Source: Phlebiopsis flavidoalba
Taxonomy: Eukaryota; Basidiomycota; Agaricomycetes; Polyporales; Phanerochaetaceae
Direction: 5' to 3'
Assembly: GCA_035772785.1 (NCBI GenBank)
Contig: JAOCPU010000032.1
Coordinates: 186,001 to 250,000, forward strand
DNA: 64,000 nucleotides
Below the pieces are notes generated by a model. It was not told where the DNA came from, did no database searches, and worked only from the letters and a program-made list of their open reading frames with translations. The translations under genes were made by a program, and so were the position numbers. How positions within the stretch are numbered: position 1 is the first letter of the stretch; every line of letters starts with the position of its first letter. Of this stretch, positions 23,493-34,599 are shown piece by piece.

Positions 23493-26099
23493 ATGCCACC
23501 CGCCGCGGTAGTCTGTACTATTTGCAACAACAACGCAGAAGTTCAAGAACGAAGCTGCGCTGAAGCAACATATTCGTGATAATGCGACTCACCGTGAACG
23601 GCTTCAGCAAAAGCAGATCTGCACCGTTTTGTGACGGGGAAGTCTTTCAAAGATCTGGGCGCATACAACAACCACGTTCGCGACAGCAAGGATCACCGAG
23701 CGCGAGCCGAGCAGGCAAGGATGAAGACTATTATTCCGTCTGCCAGATCCTCAAGGCCCGTTTTCAAGACCTATATCCGTCGTTTCGAGGCCCAGCAGCG
23801 TACTCATTGCTTTGCGGTCGCAAACTTCGCCCAAACCAGAAGCTCCCTCGGTCGCGACCGATACCATAGGGGCCCGTGTCAGCAGGAGCTCGTCGAGGGC
23901 ATCCAACCCTGCCACTACTTCGGTCGTGGTACGCACCACAGTGTGTCACCATGTCACTCTTCCCTTTGTTCGTATTGAAGCTGAACGTCAAATTCTCATA
24001 TCCTTCAGAGAGATCTTAACTTTCGTTAGCCTCTAGCAGAAGTCTCAATTCCACCGCCGTCGTTTATTCAGTGCCCTTGTCTGCAAGTCCCGCTCGCTGA
24101 CGAGGCGATGCGTAAAGGAGTTCGTCCATGAGATTCACTGTTTCGTTCTTAATTCGGGGTGCTCATTCAGGCTGCGTGCACAGCACATTTTGCCACTCAC
24201 CCAGATGTCTGCTGCTACACGTGCGGTATCACTTTCTCGTCCAGCGAGGAGGTGAAGGCTCATTACAAGGACGACAACCCTCATCCAAAATGCACTAAAT
24301 GCGAAGACGCGTTCCGAGACCCGTACGCCCTACAAGCCGTGAGTCTCAACCTTCGAAGTACGGCGTGATCTGACCGTCTCGTTCAGCATGTTGACGACAA
24401 AACATAAACCTCAAGCCCCCCGCTCTCAGGGCTCGTTGTACGAAGTCGCAACCGCAAACCATACACGCATCACAAAATCCACTCCGTCATCGCCGATGTC
24501 AGCATCCACTGGCTCACATATCCGCCCTCCCACTGTCAACCTGCGATATTTCGGAAGAGATCAGTGCAACTCATATCGTCTCTTCCACCCCGATCAAGAC
24601 CAAGACAGCTTCGGATAGCCCGAAATCTGATGTACCAGAGCTTCAACGCGGGGTTGTGAGTTTCTTATTCACATTCCTCTTGCGCGGGCCCCGAAGTCCT
24701 CTAATGACTGGACTAGGCAACAGAACATATCGCCTTCATGCCTGAGCTCGTACGAGCGGCATCTGAGCCACCTCTTTCTGCTATGTCCGCGCCCACTCTG
24801 CCTACTGTTGACAAACCTAAGAGGCAGCGAGTTCATGGCGAGCGCCTGGGCCCAAGAGCAGAGCATAATCTCGCAGGAAGAGTCTATGCTCGCAGCTGCT
24901 GCCATAATATGTCGAGAGTACGCATAGCGTCCCCCATACCTGAGTGAGCCCGTTTTTCCTATTAAACACGAGATCAGTGACTAACTTGACAGCAGGTCGT
25001 CTTCTCAATCGTACCGCGAAGCAGGTCTGCTTCTCCATGGTCTATTCGTGTCAATCTCCCATCAAGAGCACTCCCTACCATTCTCCAGAACATCCTGCCT
25101 CTCCAGACTCCATCCATGAAGAACCCGAGTCGTCTGCGCACGAGCCGCCAATCCATGCAGTGTCCACGCATGCCACACAGCGGCACCTTTGCATCCGAGA
25201 GCAGCTCAGCAGCGGCGCAGGCACGCCACACTCAGCGCACAGCCTCATACACTCGCTCTCCGCGCAGATCGTTGCTCACCGCCTGCAGGTCAATTCCACC
25301 GTACCAGCTGTCGAGCCCGACATGGGACCAAAAAGAAGCAGCTGTCCACGACCACGTCGGAGAGTATCATCAGTCTGGGAAGTCCTGTCTCTGCCCGCAG
25401 CGTGCTTCCAGATGAACCCACGCCCCAGGGGAACCACATGTGAGTTTACGGCTGCGCAAGCAGGACCTTCATCTTTCCCGAGGCCCTCTGGCTCTTTCGC
25501 CTGTCGGAGCAGATCCACAACACCCAGAAATCCGCGTCCAATCTTCCGAGGTACTCTTCGTTTCAAGCCTGCGATCTTGCCATTCTGACCCAATTTCATA
25601 GATGCCGCTGTGCATACTGCAAGCACGCGATTCGTTTTCCCGCATCAGCTCCCATCTCCAACGTTACCTCCCCTGCAATGTCAATCAACAGTCCATCTGC
25701 AGGGAACAACCGTCAAAGGATACCAAAATGGCGCTGACTGCCGACTGTGCATGAACCCAACTCGAGACCGCCCACCGTCACAATGGTGTGGGCATCTTTT
25801 TCTGCCATCCGTGCGTCTTCGATGTAAAACTTGAGATTCTACTTGTCGGGCTAATTTCACTCGTCCGTCACAGATGTATCATTGCAGAAATCTCGAGAAA
25901 CCTTCAGTGTCCGGTGTGTAAGAAGGGCCATGCTTGTCAGGCTGGATCTGTGATGACCATGGTCGCACCTGGGTTTCGCGGCGAATTCGGATCCCAGGTC
26001 TTCCCGCTCACACCGAGAGTGAGAGCGTTTCAGTGCATTTCTTCCTATGTTGCGGTTTCTACACGTCGCTCAATACTATCACCGAGTGATGTACCGTAG
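23493..26099 (+). CDS. C2H2 zinc-finger and RING-finger protein (copy 1)
   Basis: The start at 23493 (MPPAAVVCTICNNN) begins a C-x2-C finger that continues, after frame hops, as EAALKQHIRDNATHRERL. A second motif CDGKSFKDLGAYNNHVRDS follows. Near 24200 come CYTCGITFSSSEEVKAHYKD and CTKCEDAFRDPYALQ, two more finger-like units. A long Ser/Pro/Arg-rich linker covers 24.4-25.6 kb. The RING appears at about 25740-25930: CRLCMNPTRD, then CGHLFCHPCVFD with an intron, RCIIAEI, NLQCPVCKK. RING proteins are usually E3 ubiquitin ligases, and C2H2 arrays bind nucleic acid or protein. The combination suggests a nuclear E3 ligase, which is an inference. The end point is uncertain; I used the last frame with a matching tail. 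Confidence 0.7.
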
Positions 26100-26813
26100 G
26101 TTCACTCGAGTTGCCTCGAATACCATGATGGCGTCAATTGCGAAAGATGCAGGAGGATGACGCCACGAAGGAATCACGTAATAACTGTCGCGTGTGGGAC
26201 TGTTCCGGAACTCAATATTGATGTCGAGGTCATGGATTTCCTTGCGGCACGTCGAGTGACGCAACTTTCTTTCGGCTATAGGTTCGTTTTGGCTGTGCTT
26301 TCTACGGCTCCCGTTGGAACAGGCTCTGGATGAGATTCAACGTAAGGAGACTGCAGTTGCTATTTGAGCTTAAGCGTAGTCTAACCGGCTACGATTCGCA
26401 GGGTCTAAAAAAGAAAGCCGAGCAATCAATTGCCTTGAAGTGACAGGTGAGTAACAGCTTTGGACATACCTAAACTTTCTTGGTAGAGATGCGGAGAGTA
26501 TTCGCTCCGGGAGGTGTCCTGAAATTTCCACGCTCGTGAGAGACTGCACGAGTTGCACTCGAAGACAGGAGGAATAATGCCGCTGGACTCTCTCCATTAC
26601 AGTATTTCCATATACTATTGCGAACAGACGTTGAGAATAGGTCTTGCATATCGATGTTCTCGTCCTGATACTCGCCACGTTCTTGTTGCTCGATATTGGC
26701 TCACGAGAATCCTACAGTCCGACAGCAGGATTTAACTGCCATGCCCGGCCACGCTCTCAGTCTCTGCGAAACCACATTATCGTCCCAGCCAGCGACTGCG
26801 AGCAGACAACTCT

Positions 26814-28167
26814 ATGGTCACTTGCACCGAATGCAGAACTATGTTCGATGAGGTCGATATCCTTCGCGGCCACATTCTGAAAGTCCATAAGCGGCATATG
26901 TGCCCCTTATGTAGAGCTGGTCCCTTCACCAACCTCAGTGGTTTGACTATGGTGAGTCTCAGCCACCATCGGAAGTATACGCCGAGATTCATATGCATCT
27001 TTCCTCGATGTAGCACGCTCGCGCAAAGCACCCGAAGAAGTGTGGGAGGATTTTTGCATACCTGCCCAACGTGCAATTATCAGACCGCGGACCCCGCACA
27101 ACTGCTGAACCATTACCGCACGTCTGATGTGCATCGGATGCTGCAATGTCTGCGAGGAGCCATTCTACGATCTGCCCAAGCTTGGTTCAGTGAGTGCCCT
27201 TCTCATCGACAAGAGGCTGGCTAGCACGCTCATCAATACAACACAGAAAGCACTCTTCCAAGAGAATTTATCAAGTTTTGAGTCACTGCAATGGGGTGTG
27301 GTAGACGTACCTTGTCGCGCCAACACAAGGCTTCAGCAGACGCCTCCAGTGACGAGGACGAGCTCGTTGAGGGCATGGGTCCGTTTTGACGTAGTAGATG
27401 ATTTGGAGACCACAGTCGGCAAGTACTGTTAGGACATCTACCTGCCCCAAATTTTGTCTTTTACGCGGCACGTCTCGCTAGACAATGCACACCAATTTTG
27501 CGCTAAATTCTACCTCTTCAGCCTGGCTATAAACTGCATCCGCACGTTTTTTTGGAAGACGAGGCTATAGTGCCATAGATTTACTTGCCAGCCTATCCTA
27601 CTCTTTTGGCAGGCTGTTGTTTTCTTGCTATGTGCAATGGAAATCGTACCGAATATTGGTACTGCAAACACACGGGTTATGCCGCTATCCCGTGTCACAT
27701 GGACTCCTCTGGATACTGTTGAGTGTCTCGCGCCTGTTTCCAATAAGTGACCCTATCCGGCAAGGGCAAGGTGACACGAATCTTGTTATCTGTCGAGTGG
27801 TTTGGTCATTTTCCGACCCCGCCGGTGACAATGTGTGGGCACGTTTTTTTTAAACAACCAGTGAGTCCTCTCTTACCTCAATGACCATATCTCGACGACT
27901 AGCTGACTGTTTGTATGGGAAATCTGCTGGATACTGGGTGCAATGTGTCTATATCGTGGATTACATCGAAGTCCTGCTTTCAAAAAAGCGGATCGTTCTT
28001 GTAGATGTGCTCCGCGGGCGCAGCTACTCGTACCTTATGAGGCAACGATGTCCATTGAGTGTGACCGCATTCGCGTTGGCCTGACATTGTTAGATCAGCA
28101 GATAGGTGCCTTGTTCCGATTTTCGAACGTCGGGGCGTGGCAATTCCGACTCAAGGGAGCCCAGTGA
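26814..28167 (+). CDS. C2H2 zinc-finger and RING-like protein (copy 2)
   Basis: The frame from 26814 reads MVTCTECRTMFDEVDILRGH followed by a second His of the finger, then RHMCPLCRAGPFTNLSGLT. An intron follows, then CPTCNYQTADPAQLLNHYRT and CCNVCEEPFYDLPKLGS, so three or four C-x2-C fingers. Near 27790 a degraded RING start can be traced (CRV, FSDPA, VTMCGHVF) with an intron GTGAGT just after it. The order (fingers, linker, RING with TMCGH) equals that of the gene immediately to the left. The two are probably tandem duplicates that have diverged. The first exon may lie further upstream; start and end are provisional. Confidence 0.55.
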
Positions 28168-28841
28168 GTCGTATGTCGAACAAGCTCGATGTGTGCTCTC
28201 ACGCTCGAGCGGAAAAAGTTACGTCTTTTCTCAAGATTCAAGACCTTGGTACATCCCTGAGCGTGGCGTATTCAGCGCCCTCAGGTCAATGCGGAGCGTA
28301 CACAAATGGAAGACTATTAATGTACGAGTAGGTGTCTATGGCCGCCAGTGGGAGAAGTAAACTGATAGGACATCGTCCGACTGATGATTACTGTAACAAT
28401 TAAGCATGTCAAGGTTATAGGCAGTATAACCGTATTAACATTGTTAACTGTGACAGTATGTCATCACCGATCGACGACTGTTTTGTAATTCAGACAAAAG
28501 GCTGTGCAGACGTGTGCGTCTGTGGGGCTGCCAACTTGCATCACTTCTCGCTGATTTTGCCTTATGGAGTCTCACCGCCTGGCACGGAAGCAATGCTATA
28601 TAGCATTCACAGGGACGCACCTTCCGTGCGGTGTCATCCCATCCCCTCCTCCCCACCCCTCCGCTAGCTAAGATGATGAAAATATCCCCCGCTTACTGCA
28701 AAAAAACAGCAACACTAGGGTTGGTACATTAACATATACCGTGATCGCGTCCACAAACTGTTATGATCTGAATGTGTATATTTATGGCAATTATGCATAT
28801 CGAAAGCGGCCTCAAGTATATGCGTCTACTAGATTTACCGG

Positions 28842-30423
28842 ATGATGGCCATGCTTATCTCAATTTTAACGCCGATAGCTCTTGTTATTTACGAGTATTT
28901 GATCACGCTCGAATCTGAAGCGGAGATCATACTACGGAAAGGGCCGGCGGAAGATAACATCAATCTTATTCCTCACCACTCGGTATATCGTGTTGTGCAA
29001 CGCCGCGCTCGCTATAATACCTACCATCACAGAAGTGGTCAGTATCATTCGCACTGAGCTCAATAAGACATAGTGCTGATTAACGGATTCGCATGGTCTT
29101 GGCTGATCTTACTTGCTTGCAGGGGTGCGTTGTTTGTTTGCTTTCGTCATTTTCATCTCACCACCAACATTCCGCCGTCTGACACACAGTTGCACAACTC
29201 TTACAATCGCTGGAAGCTGCTTGACGCTTCTGAGTTTTATCACTGTCGCTGGTGCGGTGTCTACAATTTGATCTTGTGGCCGGCTTTCTTACATAAATGC
29301 ACAAAGCGTTTTCTGCCACACGAGTACATGCCGTCACAAATGGGAAGACTCTGCTCTCGACAATCGTTCTTCTTCTAGGGCTTGTTCCCTTAGGAAACTA
29401 ACATAGTAGGTAACAAATTATGCATAATACTGATAGAACGCTCATACGCACACTGTACGCTTAAATTAAGCTAGCGGCGACCAAGACAAAATTCCTTTGC
29501 ATAGGCCCTCCAGTTCCTGACTGTGGGCCTCAGGTGCCGGACATTTACGTTGCAATGACAAAGAGGTACGCGCTTCTGTATCTCGTCGACATAGCCTCAA
29601 AGTTATTGACCTTTATATCTAGGCTGTAAGTTCTACCTTACTAACGGACATTGCCAAGTTCCTCGGTAATTTACTGACTGGTATTATTACGCAAGTACGC
29701 TTCATAACGCGCGGGTGCTTGGTACTCGCCGATGGAATAGTTCTCGTCGTCACGCTGAGAAGGACGCTGAGACAATGGTGGACAGCCCAGAGGGCTCCAA
29801 TTAGTCTCGTTCCTGTGACAACATGCCTATTACGAGAGACGGTCAGAGGTGTCAAAATAATCTCGTTATATTAACTCAACATTACTGATTAGGTACATGG
29901 TATTTCGCGTGAGTCTATTGCATGACTATAGCATGAATTACTCAAGAAAATCAGTGTCCTCTGTGCGCTCAACACCTTGCAAATGATCGAGCCGTACCCC
30001 TCTACTCTTGTATGTACCATAACTCGTTGCGACTATTGAGTGACGATGATGTTGACACACGGCAACGCTTAGATAGCACCCCTAGTTGTCACCATTTGTG
30101 ACCTACCTTGTGCGTGTTTTGCAGAACGGACGATTCTATTCTATCGCTGACCTCTGGAAACAGCCTCCCCTTCTCATGGGCCGATCGATTATCAATCTTC
30201 GCGCATCCGTGTTCTCCGAAGATGAAGACACATCTGCCTCTTATACCTCTCCGACTTCAACATTGTCTTTCGCGCTCATGACGGAAGCGAGACCCGAAAA
30301 ACTATTGATTTACGTTTATACCACAGCTGACGAAGAGGATTCAGCGAGTCTGGCGAGCGACGGTACCACCGCGAGCCACCCACCAACCCAGAGCCAACGA
30401 GTAGCACGAGTGTTATTTTGATG
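28842..30423 (+). CDS. DUF6533-domain multi-spanning membrane protein
   Basis: Three blocks fit the basidiomycete DUF6533 family. The N-terminal block at 28842-29060 has a hydrophobic segment (ILTPIALVIYEYLITLESEA) and, after a one-base hop, SILFLTTRYIVLCNAALAII and VVSIIRTEL. The middle block at about 29710-29850 is LVLADGIVLVVTLRRTLRQW followed by APISLVPVTTCLLRETVRG. The C-terminal block at 30180-30423 is MGRSIINLRASVFSEDEDTS plus a Ser/Thr-rich tail. The blocks are separated by introns and poorly resolved exons at 29073-29600. Members have about seven predicted helices and no known function. Confidence is high for the family, moderate for the borders. Confidence 0.65.
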
Positions 30424-30798
30424 ACAATGGATAGCTTATGATACTATGGTCTATTTCTTATGTTTTTTATGTATTTTACTTACCAGAGGAGATATCCAGA
30501 ACTTGAAATGTAGTAACTCTAGACATTCGTATCTACACTCTGACATCTACACACTTGCTCATCCAGGGGACTTGAACACAGCATCTCCCTGTAGTAACCG
30601 ACTGATTACCCTGTTCTACCGGATTCATGTAAAACATTATTTGTAAAGCTCAAGATGTTCTACTATGAAACGTATAATAGAGCACTCCCGTTCATACGGA
30701 TCGATGATGTATGTGTATAGGAATACATGATCTGGTCTGATTTTTAGTAAATCACATAGAAGTCAATACCTCCGATGGGACGTACTGACCGGAAAATT
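30424..30798. other. Short intergenic stretch between convergent genes
   Basis: The DUF6533 gene and hydrolase 1 converge here. I see no gene, terminator-like hairpin or repeat. Confidence 0.4.
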
Positions 30799-32255
30799 CT
30801 ACGTCGGTCTATATGCGAGAACCCGACTCGTCCACTCGACTATAAATTTGATAGTCTGTGACCGCTCAGGTTCGTGCCATCCCATAGTGATGAACCCATG
30901 TACAGCATCCGGTACTTCGAGATACGTCAGCTTGTCTTCCCCCATATCCTCCGACATCCGCTCCTTTAACGTTCGTATCTGATCCAAAAGACATTCAACG
31001 CCGACACCGATGATGAGGGCCGGCGGAAAGTCTTTGAACCAGCCACGCGCACTCTCGACGTCGAGCGAACCCGGGGAGAACCACATGTTCTTTCGGGCGT
31101 ACTCTTCAGGAAGTACACCAAGCAAAGCTCCCGTAGGGTAACCGAGAAGAAAGCGCTGGCATATGTCGGTGACATCGTTGCGCACCCAGCACTCCCTGCC
31201 GATGTGTGAGCCTCCCCAGTCCGAGACAGTGAGGCGAGCATTAAGCCACCGGGTGGGGACAGGCCGGGCCGGGCGTTGAGGATGAGGTAGCGTGTCAGCG
31301 CGATAGCAAGATGTGACCCCCTGCAGACTCTCCCCCCCGACAATAATTTTTCTTCGACTCAAATCCTAGAGTGTTGATGAGGTAGTTGTAAAAAAGCCCG
31401 CGAGTGCGTCTACAAGTTGCGCAGGAAATGGGTTTTCAGAATACGAGCGGCGGCCCTTGGCAGAGTCGGTAGCTCGTCTTTATGAGGAAGGCACGGGGCA
31501 CATCTTGACCTTCTTTTAGCCACTGGCGACAGACGTATCCTCCGAGGATCCACTCGGCGACGCGTCGCACATCTGTTAGGGACAATTCTGTGAATGATCC
31601 ATCCACTCGAAACGAAAGAGACCCACAATGTAGCCCCCGCCTACGTACAGTCTTAGTACCGCATCGTTTCGTAAAAACTAATGAAACTCGCCATGCAAGT
31701 GATAAATGATCCGCTCCCCAGGATTCGCACGTCCTGCTACCGGCCTCCTGTTCCTCGTTCTTCGACTGCATACACCCACGCACCCGGAGTACTCTTTACG
31801 CATTCGACTGTGTTAATCGCAGCAAGCTCTTTGATCTCTCCAACCACGAGCTCAGGGGTGGGATCGATCCAAACACCAGTCGGCAAACCCAATGTCTTTC
31901 CAGGGTTGAATGGTGGATTTGGGAATGTTTTCACGGTAAACATCACATCGATGATCTCTTTCAAGATCCGGACATGCAGAGCGCGCGAGAACGTCCATGA
32001 GTGGCTTTGTCGCGTCTGAGGAATGGCGGATAGGACAATCCAAGCCGGTAGCTTGACGACAGAAGGCGGCAGCTCGGTAAAAGAAGACAAAGTGTCTTGA
32101 GAGGTTGAGCGTGTAGGGCGAACATTGCAAGGCAAGGAGATGAAGTAGAATCTTCCCGTCTTGCAATATATAGGATTGTCCGGAGTTATAGCACATGGGA
32201 AGCCGAAAAGCTTCGTGTGGGATGAAATCCCGATGTTCACATAGAAAAACCTCAA
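30799..32255 (-). CDS. Alpha/beta hydrolase, HSL/fold-3 type (paralogue 1)
   Basis: Family role: serine esterase or lipase of the hormone-sensitive-lipase group. Seen: a hydrophobic N-terminal part (VVKLPAWIVLSAIPQ), RILKEIIDVMFTVKTFPNPP, FNPGKTLGLPTGVWIDPTPE and LVVGEIKELAAINTVE. The middle has QWLKEGQDVPRAFLIKTSYR. The nucleophile elbow is GESAGGH, just after an intron near 31340. The Asp region is FPPALIIGVGVECLLDQIRT and the His region is VPDAVHGFITMGWHEPERS, so the Ser-Asp-His triad appears complete. The last 187 codons (30799-31362) form one frame, although the elbow lies across a break. An alternative upstream ATG lies at 32440. A paralogue at 52.7-54.2 kb shares the whole layout. Confidence 0.78.
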
Positions 32256-32445
32256 AAGGCCCGTGCACGGCGAAAGAAGCCCATGAGTCCTGAGTCGTCA
32301 CAGGCGATGTCCTTGGGTTTTTTTTTATAGATACAAGCGAATGAAGAGTATATAGCAGGATGCTCAGAGTAGAGAGCGTACAGATCTTTGATGTGGCGGC
32401 CGGTGCGAGTCAAGACGACGCGGACGACAAAGAGCAGCAACTTCT

Positions 32446-33516
32446 CAGCTGGGGCGCTTGAGCGGCGCTTGTTTCTCGTCCTGTGACGTCATCGTCTATG
32501 GAGCGCAGTCGCACTCTAACGCGACGCGACGCGAGCGACGACGCGTCGCGACTGGCGGCTGACGCCGGTTGGTTCGAATTCAAACGGCAGAGTAACGTGA
32601 CTCAACCAGCCACAGACTGTATATATAACGCCCCCACCCCCCTTCGCTCCTTTCTCCTCACCACCCCATCTCTCCTCGGTTTCCTACTCGACTAGACGTG
32701 GCACTGTCGTGGTCTTTCATAATCATTCTCGGGCCCCAGTTCTCACAGTAGTAAGCTGGGTGACTCTAAAGCAATGGCGACTACAACCCCCCTTTGTATT
32801 GGAATGTTGCACGCACATCATGTCCCTTTAGTCGTAGGTTTCGCGAAGCTCTACCCGGGATACTTATGGCAGTGACTTGCAACCCGTGGTATCTTCATGG
32901 CGCACGCGGCTGCGTCTTCAACTTTTGGCTGTGGTCTTGAGAATTCGTCTTCAACGTGTCTCATTGATACTCGCCGACCTGGATTATCAACACGTCGTTG
33001 CTCCGTGGAACCAGCGCGACCTGAGGATGTGGCATGGGTATGTGATTCTTGGCTTCTGACCCAGTGGTTGTTGCGGTACCATCGCTACGCAAATCGCCAG
33101 ACTCAACTTTTATCTTCTCGGGCCCCAGTTCTCACAGTAGGCTGGGTGACTCTAAAGCAATGGCGACTACACCCCCCCCTTTGTATGTGGAATGTTGCAC
33201 GCACATCATGTCCCTTTAGATGTAGGTTTCTCCGAAGCTCTACCGGTAAGACGCAGCTATATACAGTTGTAGTCACTGGTATCTTCATGGCGCACACAGT
33301 TGTGTCTTATACTTTTGGTCGTGGCCCTAAGTTGAGCATCAAGATTTGCACGACGATCCAGGTCTTCAAGGCGCAGGTGAGCACGTTTCCCCCACTCCAC
33401 CCAGAGGGAGGGCGAGCATCGTGTTTGTCTTCTGATGCTCGTCCTGACGCGGGGACCTTTTCGTGGTCCTCTGGATAAGTACTCCCGAGCACCTATGCTC
33501 GGCGAGGAAACCAACA
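32446..33516 (+). repeat. Dispersed 1.1-1.4 kb repeat, copy 1
   Basis: Starts with cagctggggcgctt and ends with gaggaaaccaaca. The whole segment recurs, inverted, at 48999-50441. It contains a short GCGACGCGAC-rich block (32518-32560), a TATA-like tatatataacgcccc at about 32617, a pyrimidine-rich tract, and two tandem units of about 380 bases, each opening with tcgggccccagttctcac (about 32730 and 33118). Near the right end, ccgagcacctatgctcgg can form a hairpin. No reading frame is shared between the copies, so it looks non-coding. Confidence 0.82.
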
Positions 33517-34599
33517 CGCGTCGTTCTTGGTAGCTACATGCATGTATGTACAGTATCATTGTTAGCTTGTCCTCTGGTAATAAATATGACAGTGTCTCGC
33601 GGCCTGAGCTCGAGGCTACTTTGGTTTTGTCCTCCTGCTGGCGATTCTTAGCGCGAGTATCACGGTCCTGCGCGACGATTTCTACGTCCTCCACTGTCTA
33701 CCTCCGAGTCGAGTCCCAAGGAATGACATGTAAAACCAAGCAGTGTCTTGAATACCCACGATACAAGCTATTTGGCCGATTACCGAATGTTATGACAATC
33801 AAGTACTTCTCTGTGACTTCCCCACGCCACATGCTAGCTCTTACTTGCCCTGCCGGTGATCGGACGATCGCACAAAATATTGCACGATCGCACTCGAATG
33901 ATGCGCCATCTGAGACCCCGCGGCGGGACAGGCGGGACGCCACGAAGCCTTTGCCCTTGATCCTATCTTCCGGTCCCGGGAAACTGCGAGACTGCTAGAG
34001 GCGATACCTTCCGAGTCTTCCGACGCTCTTCCTTGAATGTACGATTTTCACGGGATATGATGCTGGGATGTTGACCAAAGGGCACAGCTCGTCTGAAACT
34101 CCGCCATGCTACGCGCGAGGAGTGGCGCCTTCTTTCTTGAATGTAATTTTAAATATATGATATATACGCGATGAGTGTTTTCTTAGGATTATGGTTCTTA
34201 ACATGATATGATGCTAGGGATGTTGACCAAAGGGTCTATCTATCTATCTAGAACTGCGAGAAGAGCTTTGGTGTGAGTATCCTGCTTCTTTCGTAGACAT
34301 ATCATGATCACACGGTAGTTTCTGCACGATGTGTTCCTTGAATACGGACTGTGCATGTTTAAATCTCCATACGATATGACGCCAGAAATCTTTATGGAGG
34401 CGGCTATTCATTTGAGCCAAATTACACAGTAAGATGGGAAGTTGTCAGGTATGGGCAAGGAAGGATCTTGGGACCCAAGCCTACCCGATCCGTACGTTCG
34501 AACACCGCGCCAGGAGATTATCACGCAGTGGTTTGTAGAGACAGGTTTAATTTATTTTGACATATCAAGATCAATATTACACACAATTGTGCGACAGCT
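33517..34599. other. Intergenic stretch with short direct repeats
   Basis: No gene is supported. A motif around gatatgatgctgggatgttgaccaaaggg occurs at about 34057-34083 and again (gatatgatgctagggatg, then ttgaccaaaggg) at about 34205-34232. A weaker relative (cgatatgacgccagaaatc) lies near 34373. Each is preceded by ccttgaat-like sequence 30-90 bases upstream. A tcta microsatellite of four units follows at 34233-34250. Confidence 0.5.

Noticed and set aside
32446..33516. Solo LTR of a retrotransposon
   Set aside because: One end begins TG, but no paired CA end, target duplication, primer-binding site or retroelement genes were found. Recorded as an unclassified repeat.
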